Origin: an uncultured Aquimarina sp.
GTDB taxonomy: Bacteria; Bacteroidota; Bacteroidia; Flavobacteriales; Flavobacteriaceae
DNA: 64,000 nt
Assembly (NCBI RefSeq): GCF_947492405.1
Contig: NZ_CANLMP010000011.1
Span: 58,990-122,989 of the forward strand
Reading direction: 5' to 3'
Shown: piece after piece, positions 16,648-26,202 of the stretch
How the letters are laid out: each line of letters begins with the position of its first letter
Numbering within the stretch: position 1 is the first letter of the stretch
Notes under the pieces: generated by a model
The model's database searches: none
What the model was told of the DNA's origin: nothing
The model's input: only the letters and a program-made list of their open reading frames with translations
Translations under genes and position numbers: made by a program

Positions 16648-16717
16648 AAATAGTTTGTTATTTCAAACAGAACTTATCGAAGTGTTTTCTTAGCTCCGTA
16701 TTTTGTCTTTCTTTATT

Positions 16718-17305
16718 TTATACTCTCGTTTTTTCGAAGGCTTTGATTTCTTCTTTACTACTTAAAAGAAAATCAATATCATCGTATCCATTCATTAAGC
16801 ACATCTTTTTGTAACTATTTATTTCAAAATTTGCTTCGGATCCAGTTGAATGGATTGTGATTTTTTGAGCTTCTAGATCTACTTCTATTTGGGTTGTTGA
16901 ATCTTTTTCGATTTCGGTAAATAACTCTTGAAGATATTCTGGAGATACTTGAACAGGTAATAATCCATTATTAAGTGAATTTCCTTTAAAAATATCTGCA
17001 AAAAAACTAGAAACCACTACTTTAAATCCATAATCATGAATCGCCCAAGCAGCGTGTTCTCTACTAGAACCGCAACCAAAATTATCTCCAGCGACTAAAA
17101 TACTACCTGAGTAACCGGAATTATTTAATGAAAATTCTTTGTTCTTGCTTCCGTCCTTATGGAAACGCCAATCTCTAAACAAATTTTCACCAAAACCCTC
17201 ACGATCAGTAGCTTTTAGAAAACGAGCCGGAATAATCTGATCCGTATCTACATTTTCTATAGGTAAGGGTATAGCGGTGGAGGTGAGTTTAATAAACTTA
17301 TCCAT
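16718..17305 (-). CDS. leuD: 3-isopropylmalate dehydratase small subunit
   Basis: 195 residues. With LeuC it isomerises 2- to 3-isopropylmalate. The swivelling-domain signature VAGDNFGCGSSREHAAWAI is intact, and the N-terminal region IPIENVDTDQIIPARFLK is typical. Its start lies 6 bp beyond the leuC stop, so the two subunits are translationally close and made together. Confidence 0.97.
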   Translation of the reverse strand: MDKFIKLTSTAIPLPIENVDTDQIIPARFLKATDREGFGENLFRDWRFHKDGSKNKEFSLNNSGYSGSILVAGDNFGCGSSREHAAWAIHDYGFKVVVSSFFADIFKGNSLNNGLLPVQVSPEYLQELFTEIEKDSTTQIEVDLEAQKITIHSTGSEANFEINSYKKMCLMNGYDDIDFLLSSKEEIKAFEKTRV

Positions 17306-17311
17306 AATTTT

Positions 17312-18694
17312 TTAATTCAAATGTTTCGTGATATCTACAATTTTCCCTTCAATTGCAGTAGCTGCTGCTACAAGTGGACTGGCAAGAATAGTTCTAGAGC
17401 CCTGTCCTTGTCGACCTTCAAAATTTCTATTAGAAGTAGAAACGCAGTATTCTCCTTCCGGAATTTTATCATCATTCATAGCCAGACAAGCAGAACATCC
17501 CGGTTGTCTTAGTTGAAACCCAGCTTCTTCAAAAATTTCATTCAGTCCTTCGTCAATTATTTGCGATGCTACTTGCTGTGATCCGGGTACTAACCAAGCC
17601 GTAACACTGTCTGCTTTTCTCTTTCCTTTTATGTAACCTGCCGCTACCCTAAAATCTTCGATTCTACTGTTTGTACAACTTCCAATAAAGACATAATTGA
17701 TCTTCTGATCGATTAAGGATTGTCCTTTTTCAAAATTCATATAGGCTAATGATTTTTCAAAAGAGGCATTGTCTTCCGTCGGAATGTTTTCTGAGACTTT
17801 GATTCCCATTCCTGGATTGGTTCCATAGGTAATCATAGGAGCTATATCTGCCGCATCAAAATGATATTCTTTATCAAAAATAGCACCGTCATCGGTTGGT
17901 AACGTTTTCCAATAGGCTACTTTTTTATCATATGCTTCTCCTTCTGGAGCGAATTCTCTTCCTTTTACATATTCAAAAGTAGTTTCATCGGGAGCAATCA
18001 TACCTCCGCGAGCTCCCATTTCGATACTCATATTGCAGACAGTCATTCTACCTTCCATAGACATTTCTTCAAACACATTACCAGCATATTCACAGAAATA
18101 TCCAGTGCCGGCATTAGTTCCTAGTTTTGCAATCACATATAGAATTACATCTTTTGGTAAAACACCTGGTTTTAACTTGCCCTTTACGTTTACACGAAGG
18201 CTTTTAGGCTTTTGTAATAATAAACATTGACTAGCAAAAACTTGTGCTACCTGACTAGTTCCAATGCCAAAAGCAATAGAACCAAATGCACCGTGAGTAG
18301 AGGTATGGCTATCACCACAAACCATTGTCATACCTGGTTGAGTAATACCTAATTCTGGAGCCATTACATGTACAATACCATTATATTTGTGGCCTAATCC
18401 ATATAAAGTGATATCGTTCTTATCGCAGTTTTCTGTTAGCTGAGCTAATTGATTTCTGGATAAAAGATCTTTTACCGGTAGGTGTTGATCTATCGTTGGA
18501 GTATTATGATCAGCTGTGGCTACTATCTGATTAGGTCTAAAAACAGGAATTCCACGTTGTTCAAGTTCATTAAATGCTTGTGGACTTGTTACTTCGTGGA
18601 TTAAATGTTGATCTATATAGAGTACTTGAGGACCATTTTCAACCTCTTTGACGACGTGTGCGTCCCAAACTTTATCAAATAATGTCTTCTTCAT
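17312..18694 (-). CDS. leuC: 3-isopropylmalate dehydratase large subunit
   Basis: 460 residues, an aconitase-superfamily enzyme. The three [4Fe-4S] ligands are visible as Cys340 (GSCTNSR), Cys400 and Cys403 (PGCSAC). The VCGDSHTSTHGAFG and NRNFEGRQGQGSRT motifs are conserved. It forms the heterodimer with LeuD, encoded 6 bp downstream, and lies 56 bp after leuA in the leu operon. Confidence 0.97.
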   Translation of the reverse strand: MKKTLFDKVWDAHVVKEVENGPQVLYIDQHLIHEVTSPQAFNELEQRGIPVFRPNQIVATADHNTPTIDQHLPVKDLLSRNQLAQLTENCDKNDITLYGLGHKYNGIVHVMAPELGITQPGMTMVCGDSHTSTHGAFGSIAFGIGTSQVAQVFASQCLLLQKPKSLRVNVKGKLKPGVLPKDVILYVIAKLGTNAGTGYFCEYAGNVFEEMSMEGRMTVCNMSIEMGARGGMIAPDETTFEYVKGREFAPEGEAYDKKVAYWKTLPTDDGAIFDKEYHFDAADIAPMITYGTNPGMGIKVSENIPTEDNASFEKSLAYMNFEKGQSLIDQKINYVFIGSCTNSRIEDFRVAAGYIKGKRKADSVTAWLVPGSQQVASQIIDEGLNEIFEEAGFQLRQPGCSACLAMNDDKIPEGEYCVSTSNRNFEGRQGQGSRTILASPLVAAATAIEGKIVDITKHLN

Positions 18695-18750
18695 ATGTTT
18701 TCTAAATTCCTACTTATTATTTAGTAAAAGGAAGTGATGAGATAAATTGC

Positions 18751-19923
18751 TTAAGCAACTACTGCCATTTCGACCTCTACGGTTTTCATTATCTGGTGAA
18801 TATCTTCATCAACTACCTCTTTCTTTCTGTCCGCGTAGTTTAGGAATTCTTCATAAACTTCATCCAGCTGAAGTTTGGTTAATTCGTACCCAATTTTCTT
18901 GGCTCTATATGCCAGAGCAGCTCTACCACTTCTTGCTGTGAGTACGATGGCTGATTCTGTTACTCCAACTTCAGCTGGATCTATAATTTCGTATGTCTCT
19001 CTATTTTTAATTACTCCATCCTGGTGTATTCCTGAGCTATGAGCAAAAGCATTAGCACCGACAATTGCTTTGTTAGGTTGCACCATCATACCCATACTTT
19101 CGGAAACCATTAAACTTGTATCATATAATAGTTTAGAATCAATATCTGTATTAAGGTTTAGATATGGATGTTGTTTCATAATCATTACTACTTCTTCTAA
19201 AGCCGTATTTCCTGCACGCTCTCCAATTCCATTAATGGTACACTCTATCTGTCGTGCTCCATTGATGGCTCCAGCAATAGAATTAGCAGTTGCCAATCCT
19301 AAATCATTATGACAATGACACGATATAATAACATTATCAATACCTTTTACGTTTTCCTTTAGATACTTGATTTTGGCTCCGTACTCCTCTGGTAAACAGT
19401 AACCGGTAGTATCAGGTATGTTAAGAACAGTTGCTCCCGCTTTAATCATAGCTTCACATACTCGTGCTAAGAATTCGTTATCTGTACGTCCGGCATCTTC
19501 TGCATAAAACTCTACATCTTCTACAAAAGATTTTGCATATTTTACAGCGGCAATTCCACGTTCTATTACTTTATCTTGGGTAGAATTAAATTTATACTTT
19601 ATATGAGACTCAGAGGTCCCAATTCCTGTATGGATTCTTGGTTTTTTTGCATATTTAAGTGCTTCAGCAGCAACTTTAATATCATTTTCGACTGCTCTGG
19701 TTAATCCGCAAACTGTTGCATTTTTTACAATTTTCGCAATTTCATTAACCGAAGTAAAATCTCCTGGACTAGATACCGGAAATCCAGCTTCTATTACATC
19801 AACTCCTAGAAGGTCCAGTCGCTCTGCAATCACTAATTTTTGTTTTGTATTTAATTTACAACCAGGGACCTGTTCTCCATCTCTTAGGGTGGTGTCAAAA
19901 ATTTGGACTTTATTATCGCTCAT
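18751..19923 (-). CDS. leuA: 2-isopropylmalate synthase, short form
   Basis: 390 residues. It condenses acetyl-CoA with 2-ketoisovalerate, the entry step of leucine synthesis. The TIM-barrel motifs FDTTLRDGEQVPG, CHCHNDLGLATAN and HSSGIHQDG are present. Usual LeuA is about 510-520 residues and ends in a leucine-binding regulatory domain. This protein stops after the linker/subdomain region, so that allosteric domain is missing. The closest alternatives, homocitrate or citramalate synthases, are less likely given the leuCDB genes directly behind it. It is first in the operon and divergent from the 20129 gene. I found no leader-peptide attenuator in the 205-bp upstream spacer. Confidence 0.93.
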   Translation of the reverse strand: MSDNKVQIFDTTLRDGEQVPGCKLNTKQKLVIAERLDLLGVDVIEAGFPVSSPGDFTSVNEIAKIVKNATVCGLTRAVENDIKVAAEALKYAKKPRIHTGIGTSESHIKYKFNSTQDKVIERGIAAVKYAKSFVEDVEFYAEDAGRTDNEFLARVCEAMIKAGATVLNIPDTTGYCLPEEYGAKIKYLKENVKGIDNVIISCHCHNDLGLATANSIAGAINGARQIECTINGIGERAGNTALEEVVMIMKQHPYLNLNTDIDSKLLYDTSLMVSESMGMMVQPNKAIVGANAFAHSSGIHQDGVIKNRETYEIIDPAEVGVTESAIVLTARSGRAALAYRAKKIGYELTKLQLDEVYEEFLNYADRKKEVVDEDIHQIMKTVEVEMAVVA

Positions 19924-20128
19924 AGGAATTATGTGAATTAGTATTTTTGATAATCTCTTTTAAATATTTTTTTTAAATATTGTTCTCGGATGTTTTAGTA
20001 TTCTCTTACGAATTTATATTTTGGTTATTCAAAAAGAAGGGATTTGGCTACGTGTTTTACAATGCTGAAATGTTTTAATAAGAGTGTAATCTTCTTTTAA
20101 TCAATTAATTGCAATATATTTTCTTACA

Positions 20129-21673
20129 ATGACTAATGATCAAAAAGATCCTTTGTTTGTTTTAGTAAAGTCACTTTCTAAGTCTGAAAAACGACAATTT
20201 AAGGTGTACGTTGGGAGACTAGGTGTAAATACTGATTCTAAATTCTTAGCGCTTTTTAACCATTTAGATAAAAGTGAATCTCTAGACGAAGAGCTCATAG
20301 TTTCCAAAGGAATTGTCAAAAAACAACAGCTTTCTAATTTAAAGGCACATTTATACAAACAGATATTGATCAGTCTTAGGTTAAGTCCATTACATCAAAA
20401 TGTAAGATCACAAATAAGAGAACAACTTGATTTTGCTACTATCTTATATCATAAAGGACTTTATAAACAAAGCTTGAAAATTTTGGATAAAGCAAAAACT
20501 GTAGCTAAGGAAAATGAAGAGAATAATATTGCTTATGAAATTGTAGAATTAGAAAAAGTTATTGAAACCCAATACATAACTCGTAGTATTAATAGTCGTG
20601 CAGATGAATTAACAATTGAGGCTAAAATGCTGAGTATGAAAAATGTGCTCACTAGTCGATTATCAAATCTTTCGCTTCAGTTATATGGGTTGATGATAAA
20701 AAGTGGGTATGTCCGAAATGATAAGGAGCACAGTGTAATCACCAATTATTTTGAAAGTAAATTACCAAAGTATGATTGGAACATCCTTGGTTTCAGGGAA
20801 AAATTATGGTTATACAAAGCGCATTTATGGTATAGTTTTATGGTACAGGATTTTTTATCTTGCTATAAATACTCTAAAAAGTGGGTAGATCTGTTTTATG
20901 AAAATCCTAAAATGATTATTCTTAATCCAGTGTTTTTTTTAAGAGGGAATCATTATTTACTAGAGTCGTTATATTTGATTCAAGATAAAACACAGTTAAA
21001 ACTAACATTGAGTAAATTCGAAAAGACGATCACATCTGATGACTTTCCGATTGATGATAATATAGAGGTACTTTCTTTTCAATTTATATATAATAATAAG
21101 CTTAATGTTCATTTTTTAGAAGGGACTTTTGATGAAGGAGAATATTTGGTAGAAGAGATTTTAAAAGGAATTACCGATTTTAAGAATCGTTTGGATGACC
21201 ATCATATTATGGTACTGTATTATAAGATTGGTTGTTTGTATTTTGGTATGGCCAATCATCGTAAATGTATAGAATACCTTAGTAAAATCATCAATAATAA
21301 ATCGCTAAAAATGAGAGAGGATTTAATGTGTTTTGCTAGAGTACTTAGTTTGGTGGCACATTATGAGGCAGGAATGGATTATCATTTAGAAACTCAATTG
21401 AAGGAGACGTATCGGTTTTTGATAAAGATGGATGACCTACATGAGGTACAGAAAGAAATGATTAAATTTCTTAAAAACTTAGGAGATATTTTTCCTCATC
21501 AGATCAAAGATGAATTTAGGAAGCTTCATAAAAGATTGAAACAGTACGAGGATCATCCATACGAAAAAAGAGCTTTTTTATATCTGGATATTTTATCTTG
21601 GCTAGAAAGTAATATAGAAGGTAGACCAGTGGCGGATATTATTAAAGAAAAATCAAAAAAATTGGTTCGATAA
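20129..21673 (+). CDS. Helical-repeat (TPR-like) cytoplasmic protein
   Basis: 514 residues, mostly amphipathic helices in an arrangement suggesting TPR-like repeats (for example LDFATILYHKGLYKQSLKIL and IEYLSKIINNKSLKMREDL). There is no signal peptide, membrane segment or catalytic motif. The N-terminus, with KDPLFVLVKSLSKSEKRQFK, recurs in proteins of this kind in Flavobacteriia as far as I recall. Function is unknown; scaffolding is plausible. It is followed 11 bp later by the EamA transporter gene and is probably co-transcribed with it. Confidence 0.6.
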   Translation: MTNDQKDPLFVLVKSLSKSEKRQFKVYVGRLGVNTDSKFLALFNHLDKSESLDEELIVSKGIVKKQQLSNLKAHLYKQILISLRLSPLHQNVRSQIREQLDFATILYHKGLYKQSLKILDKAKTVAKENEENNIAYEIVELEKVIETQYITRSINSRADELTIEAKMLSMKNVLTSRLSNLSLQLYGLMIKSGYVRNDKEHSVITNYFESKLPKYDWNILGFREKLWLYKAHLWYSFMVQDFLSCYKYSKKWVDLFYENPKMIILNPVFFLRGNHYLLESLYLIQDKTQLKLTLSKFEKTITSDDFPIDDNIEVLSFQFIYNNKLNVHFLEGTFDEGEYLVEEILKGITDFKNRLDDHHIMVLYYKIGCLYFGMANHRKCIEYLSKIINNKSLKMREDLMCFARVLSLVAHYEAGMDYHLETQLKETYRFLIKMDDLHEVQKEMIKFLKNLGDIFPHQIKDEFRKLHKRLKQYEDHPYEKRAFLYLDILSWLESNIEGRPVADIIKEKSKKLVR

Positions 21674-21684
21674 CCATTCTATAT

Positions 21685-22545
21685 ATGCCAAAAAATACCC
21701 AGCACTTACGCAATATTCTAGAATTAAATCTAGCCATGCTTTTTATTAGTACTTCTGGAGCATTGGGAAGATATATTGATATGCCCGTACCTGTAACTAT
21801 TGCTTTTAGAGCTATTTTAGCCGGTATCATTTTATTCTTGTTTTGTAAGTGGAAAAAGATATCTTTTGGGATTGCTTCAGCAGATCGTTTTACAATATTA
21901 GTTGGAGGCGTTCTTATGGGATTACACTGGATTACTTATTTCTATGCATTGAGGATGTCTAATGTAGCTATAGGGATGTTATCTTTGTTTACGTATCCAG
22001 TAATCACTTCTTTTTTAGAACCCATACTTCTGAAAACAAAATTTCAGAAGATGCATTTGGTTCTGGGAGCTTTAGTATTATTAGGAATCTATTTTTTAGT
22101 ACCTGATTTTAGTTTAGATAATTCATATGCAAAAGCTGTTGGATTTGGAGTAATATCTGCATTATGCTATGCGTTACGGAACTTAATCATGAAAACGAAA
22201 GTAAGTAATTACCATGGATCTATGTTAATGTGGTATCAATTGGTAATCATTAGTATGATGCTGCTACCGACACTCTTTATAATGGATAGTTCTGGTATTG
22301 TTACCCAATGGCCCTGGACCTTAGTCCTGGCAATTCTTACTACAGCTATAGGTCATACATTGTTTTTATTTAGTTTAAAGCGATTTTCTGCTACCACAGC
22401 TAGTATTATAAGTAGTATACAACCTGTTTACGGAATTATTATTGGGATCATCTTTTTAAGAGAAATACCTATATTGACTACAATTATCGGAGGTCTATTG
22501 ATTCTTACTTCTGTGGTTATAGAAAGTGTGCGATCTTATAGGTAA
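21685..22545 (+). CDS. EamA/DMT-family membrane transporter
   Basis: 286 residues with about ten hydrophobic helices in two similar halves, as in drug/metabolite transporter (EamA) exporters. Visible family features include FISTSGALGRYID in helix 1, ALRMSNVAIGMLSLFTYPV at the end of the first half and SSIQPVYGIIIGIIFLREIP in the second. It sits in the cytoplasmic membrane and probably exports a small metabolite. The substrate cannot be read from the sequence. Confidence 0.85.
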   Translation: MPKNTQHLRNILELNLAMLFISTSGALGRYIDMPVPVTIAFRAILAGIILFLFCKWKKISFGIASADRFTILVGGVLMGLHWITYFYALRMSNVAIGMLSLFTYPVITSFLEPILLKTKFQKMHLVLGALVLLGIYFLVPDFSLDNSYAKAVGFGVISALCYALRNLIMKTKVSNYHGSMLMWYQLVIISMMLLPTLFIMDSSGIVTQWPWTLVLAILTTAIGHTLFLFSLKRFSATTASIISSIQPVYGIIIGIIFLREIPILTTIIGGLLILTSVVIESVRSYR

Positions 22546-22608
22546 TGTGATAATTAATAATCTACTTATGAGGTGTTTAAGAGTCGTATAGTTTTTTAAT
22601 ATCTATTA

Positions 22609-23469
22609 CTACGTCGTTTTAAGAATGTATTTTGGAGCAATCCATTTTTTGTATATAAAATACTCTAATAGAGGAACAATTAGAATTAGAAATAACAAAA
22701 TTAGTAGTGATTTTACCATTCCATGATATTGAGCGGTAATACCCATCGAAAACCATTGGCTTAATTTTTCTAAAACTACTTTTTCTATATCCTGATATCC
22801 AACTTCTAATAATAAATCCATAGCCGCGTTAAATTCTTCATAAGGTAGCGCTTCGGAAAAATCGATATGACCTTTACCGGCAGAAGTTATAAGAGCATAC
22901 ATTGTTAATTTGTACAGGTCATCACTATAATTGTTGACAATAAATTTTGCTAGTTTATTTTTAGTTTTATTTAGGAAAGAACTGCCTGTGTCATAATTTT
23001 TAAGGTGTTTTTTGAAAAATACGGCATAATCTTGAGAATCTGATTTTGCTTTTATTGCTAACATTTGGGCAGATAGAACAAATTTGTTTTTGGCATCTTC
23101 AGATTCGAAAATTTGCTGCACAGAACCATTGTAGATGCCTTTAACAATCATTGTTTTTTCATTATCCAGTATTTTATAGATACCTCTTATAAAACCCCAC
23201 TGACCAAAAACATAAAGAATTCCGATTATCAGTAATGGAATGTATAATTTTACTGCCCAATTATAATATTTAAGGGCTCTTTTAAAAATACCCTTACGCC
23301 AGAGTACTATGCAATATATAATGGCTATTATAAAACCTAAAAATAGAAATATGATAATATTAAAAATCATCGTGCCAGAGTTAGGAAGGATGATATCTCT
23401 AAGAATACTCCAGATAAAATCCCAATCAATATTTTTAAATAATTCTGACGAATATGATATATAATCCAT
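22609..23469 (-). CDS. Uncharacterised membrane protein
   Basis: 286 residues, not recognised. There are two N-terminal transmembrane helices (about 34-57 and 74-93). A mostly helical soluble segment of about 150 residues follows, then one C-terminal helix near 248-270 and a short basic tail. No catalytic motif is visible. It is convergent with the EamA gene. The layout would place the central segment on one side of the membrane, possibly as a sensing or scaffolding part; this is speculation. Confidence 0.55.
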   Translation of the reverse strand: MDYISYSSELFKNIDWDFIWSILRDIILPNSGTMIFNIIIFLFLGFIIAIIYCIVLWRKGIFKRALKYYNWAVKLYIPLLIIGILYVFGQWGFIRGIYKILDNEKTMIVKGIYNGSVQQIFESEDAKNKFVLSAQMLAIKAKSDSQDYAVFFKKHLKNYDTGSSFLNKTKNKLAKFIVNNYSDDLYKLTMYALITSAGKGHIDFSEALPYEEFNAAMDLLLEVGYQDIEKVVLEKLSQWFSMGITAQYHGMVKSLLILLFLILIVPLLEYFIYKKWIAPKYILKTT

Positions 23470-23596
23470 TTATTATTAGTTTGTTATGAGATAAAAAAAT
23501 GAGTTTCCCTATGTATTAGTATACTGATAGGTTAAAATGTTACCTATGAAAAAGTGTAATTCCGAACTTGTCTTTTATTTAACTAGAAAAATATGT

Positions 23597-24289
23597 TTAA
23601 ATACAGTTCCAGATAGGATCGGATGGAGGAGGAGCAATGATGGTTAAAGGTTCTTTTTTTACAGGGTGTATGAAGGTGAGTTTTCTGGCATGTAAGTGAA
23701 TACTACCATCTTTATTACTTCGGTTGGCACCATATTTTAAATCCCCTTTAATTACAGATCCAATACTCGACAGTTGAGATCTTATTTGATGATGTCTACC
23801 CGTATGCAGATCAACCTCTAAAATGCAATAATTATCTAGTTTTTTTATAATCTGATAATCCAAAATAGCCCTTTTACTATCTTGCACTTCGTTTTTATGA
23901 GCGTATGATTTATTTTGTTTTGGATTACGTTTTAACCAATGGGTGAGTGTATCATTTTCTTTTGGAGGAGTGTTTTTTACAACAGCCCAATACGTTTTTT
24001 TTGCTTCTTTATTAGCGAATAGCTTATTTAGTCGAGGAAGTGCTTTGCTTGTTCTTGCAAAAACAACTATTCCACTTGTGGGGCGATCTAACCGATGTAC
24101 AACACCTAGATAAACAGCACCTGGTTTATTATATTTTTCTGCAATATATTCTTTAACTATATCGCTAAGCGGTTTATCTCCAGTCTTATCACCCTGAACA
24201 ATATCTCCTGCTCGTTTATTAACAATAATCAGATGATTATCTTCATAAAGAACCTGAAGATTGGATTTATTGGAGACTATTTTGGACAT
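23597..24289 (-). CDS. RluA-family pseudouridine synthase
   Basis: 230 residues. It converts specific uridines in rRNA or tRNA to pseudouridine. The active-site motif VHRLDRPTSG carries the catalytic Asp68, and the C-terminal DLHTGRHHQIRSQL motif is clear. No S4 RNA-binding domain precedes the catalytic domain, so it is a compact form, and RluC/RluD versus TruC-type target cannot be assigned. It lies downstream of a four-helix-bundle gene, separated by one arm of that unit's inverted repeat. Confidence 0.9.
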   Translation of the reverse strand: MSKIVSNKSNLQVLYEDNHLIIVNKRAGDIVQGDKTGDKPLSDIVKEYIAEKYNKPGAVYLGVVHRLDRPTSGIVVFARTSKALPRLNKLFANKEAKKTYWAVVKNTPPKENDTLTHWLKRNPKQNKSYAHKNEVQDSKRAILDYQIIKKLDNYCILEVDLHTGRHHQIRSQLSSIGSVIKGDLKYGANRSNKDGSIHLHARKLTFIHPVKKEPLTIIAPPPSDPIWNCI

Positions 24290-24296
24290 TTTAGAT

Positions 24297-24311
24297 ATTT
24301 GGATTATTAGA
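24297..24311 (+). repeat. Inverted repeat arm, second four-helix-bundle unit
   Basis: Contains TTGGATTATTAGA (24299-24311), whose exact reverse complement is at 24728-24740. Together the arms bracket the gene at 24330-24680 as a unit of about 440 bp. Confidence 0.55.
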
Positions 24312-24329
24312 CAAGTTCGATTGTCAAAA

Positions 24330-24680
24330 CTATTTTAGTGTTGATTTGAATTTTGAAGTCATCTTAACAATGGATTCTAAATCCTTTAAAAGTGCGTCTA
24401 ATTCAGCTTGATCAATAAATTTTAAATCTAAAGAAATAAGGAGTTGCGTTTCGATTTCGTAAGCCGAACCTAAAGTGATTTGAAGGAATCTTGAAAAGTC
24501 TTTATTCGAATTTCTCGAAGATCCCTCGGCGATATTTGAAGGAATTGATACTGCAGCTCTTCTTAACTGGTTTGTTAATCCAAACTTTTCAGTTTCCGGA
24601 AATCTGGATGTAATATCGTAAACTGAAGAACAGAAAACACGACTCTTTTTCCATATTTCTAAATCTTTAAATCTATGCAT
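24330..24680 (-). CDS. Four-helix bundle protein (23S rRNA IVP family)
   Basis: 116 residues of the same family as the gene at 2297. Hallmarks are HRFKDLEIWKKSR at the start, LTNQLRRAAVSIPSNIAEGS (the strongest signature), and F.RFLQ.....YE.ETQL. It is predicted all-helical and family members can form pentamers. It stands between panB and a pseudouridine synthase gene, not in an rRNA gene. A perfect 13-bp inverted repeat (24299-24311 and 24728-24740) brackets it. The upstream flank also resembles the left edge of the window. Its function and any RNA target are unknown. Confidence 0.88.
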   Translation of the reverse strand: MHRFKDLEIWKKSRVFCSSVYDITSRFPETEKFGLTNQLRRAAVSIPSNIAEGSSRNSNKDFSRFLQITLGSAYEIETQLLISLDLKFIDQAELDALLKDLESIVKMTSKFKSTLK

Positions 24681-24709
24681 ACTTTTAAATCAACTTACCA
24701 AAATAAAAT

Positions 24710-24755
24710 GCTCTAACTGTCCAGTAATCTAATAATCCAACTAATCCAAATAACC
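24710..24755 (-). repeat. Inverted repeat arm and shared flank, second unit
   Basis: TCTAATAATCCAA at 24728-24740 pairs with 24299-24311. A second TAATCCAAATA word follows at 24743-24752. Positions 24710-24738 match 54-82 at 23 of 29 bases. Confidence 0.55.
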
Positions 24756-25574
24756 TTAATACTGTTCATTATCATTAGGGAAATCTACAGATTTTACATC
24801 AGAAACATATTGTTGGAACGCATTAGTCATTTCTGTATATAAGTCTAAGTAACGTCTTAAAAAACGGGGATTAAATTCGTGTGTCATACCCAACATATCA
24901 TGAGTTACCAATACTTGTCCATCAACTCCATTTCCAGCTCCAATTCCAATAATAGGTATGGTAAGGCTTTCTGCTACTTCTTTAGCCAATTTAGCAGGAA
25001 CTTTTTCTAGTACAATAGCAAAACATCCAGCTTTTTGTAACATTAAAGCATCTTCTTTCAATTGTTTAGCTTCTGCCTCTTCTTTTGCTCTAACAGTATA
25101 GGTACCAAATTTATAGATGGATTGTGGAGTAAGTCCTAAATGACCCATTACTGGGATTCCAGCATTTAAAATTCTCTTAATAGATTCTTTAACTTCTTTT
25201 CCTCCTTCAAGTTTTACCGCATGTCCACCTGATTCCTTCATGATTCTAATGGCAGAACGTAATGCCTCTTTTGGATCACTTTGGTAACTACCGAAAGGTA
25301 AATCTACAACAATAAGAGCCCTGTCAATAGCTCTAATTACAGAAGATGCGTGGTATATCATTTGATCCAAGGTGATCGGTAAGGTAGTTTCATGACCTGC
25401 CATCACATTAGATGCAGAGTCACCCACAAGGATAACATCGACTCCGGCACCATCCACAATTTTTGCCATCGTATAATCGTATGCAGTAAGCATGGAGATT
25501 TTCTCTTTATTGGCTTTCATCTCTACCAGAGATTTTACCGTAACGCGCTTGTAATCTTTTTTTGCTGTAGACAT
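24756..25574 (-). CDS. panB: 3-methyl-2-oxobutanoate hydroxymethyltransferase
   Basis: 272 residues. It transfers a hydroxymethyl group from methylene-THF to 2-ketoisovalerate to make ketopantoate for pantothenate and CoA. Motifs MLTAYDYTMAKIVDGAGVD, LVGDSASNVMAGHETT, MGHLGLTPQ and GIGAGNGVDGQVLV are all intact. It shares its 2-ketoisovalerate substrate with LeuA, encoded 5 kb away. It is divergent from the NTF2-like gene. The four-helix-bundle unit sits directly behind its stop. Confidence 0.96.
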   Translation of the reverse strand: MSTAKKDYKRVTVKSLVEMKANKEKISMLTAYDYTMAKIVDGAGVDVILVGDSASNVMAGHETTLPITLDQMIYHASSVIRAIDRALIVVDLPFGSYQSDPKEALRSAIRIMKESGGHAVKLEGGKEVKESIKRILNAGIPVMGHLGLTPQSIYKFGTYTVRAKEEAEAKQLKEDALMLQKAGCFAIVLEKVPAKLAKEVAESLTIPIIGIGAGNGVDGQVLVTHDMLGMTHEFNPRFLRRYLDLYTEMTNAFQQYVSDVKSVDFPNDNEQY

Positions 25575-25730
25575 TCTGTGTGTTGATTTAATGTCGTAAA
25601 AGTAATCAATTAGTAAGATCGTAACAAGAGGATGTTATTTTTGATTTAAATTTATTTAATAGAAGTAATAGTTATTTTTTTGATAAAACAATTAAAACCT
25701 TAATTTTAGGTAAACTAAAGTTCAAATGTT

Positions 25731-26201
25731 ATGTGTAAATTCCTAGTAGTATTCTTTTTATTTATTTCGTGCAATTTCGCTTTTTCACAAAAAGAATTAG
25801 ATATAAACCAAAAAAATGCAAAACAAGCGGTATTAGATTTTTTTGAAGGATTCCATAAAGGAGATACCGCTCAAATCGGGAAAACAATATTGAATATGGA
25901 TATGGCTTTGCAAACTGTATTTAAAAATAAAGAAGGAAAGGTAAAAACCAATACAACAAAAATTAAAGAGTTCATGGAAGCTATCCATAATAGGCCAGAA
26001 GATCAAAAATGGTTAGAAAAACTTTTGGATTTCAGAATTGATGCGGATGAGCGCATAGCACAGATATGGACTCCATATGAGTTTTATGTTAATGATCAGT
26101 TTAGTCATTGTGGAGTCAATATTTTTCAATTATTTAATGATGGAATTAGCTGGAAAATTATTGCAATTGCAGATACCCGAAAAAGAAAAGGGTGTAAGTG
26201 A
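25731..26201 (+). CDS. Secreted NTF2-like (SnoaL-type) protein
   Basis: 156 residues with a signal peptide (MCKFLVVFFLFISCNFAFSQ; an SC inside it is not followed by a lipoprotein-like mature part). The remainder resembles the nuclear-transport-factor-2-like cone fold, with helices AVLDFFEGFHKGD at the start and strands IAQIWTPYEFYVNDQFSHCG and WKIIAIADT. Such proteins in Bacteroidetes are periplasmic and mostly of unknown function. No enzyme motif can be assigned. Confidence 0.7.
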   Translation: MCKFLVVFFLFISCNFAFSQKELDINQKNAKQAVLDFFEGFHKGDTAQIGKTILNMDMALQTVFKNKEGKVKTNTTKIKEFMEAIHNRPEDQKWLEKLLDFRIDADERIAQIWTPYEFYVNDQFSHCGVNIFQLFNDGISWKIIAIADTRKRKGCK

Positions 26202-26202
26202 T

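Noticed and set aside
20129..21673. Regulator of the leu operon encoded divergently
   Set aside because: No DNA-binding domain visible; the protein looks like a helical-repeat scaffold and pairs with the EamA gene instead.
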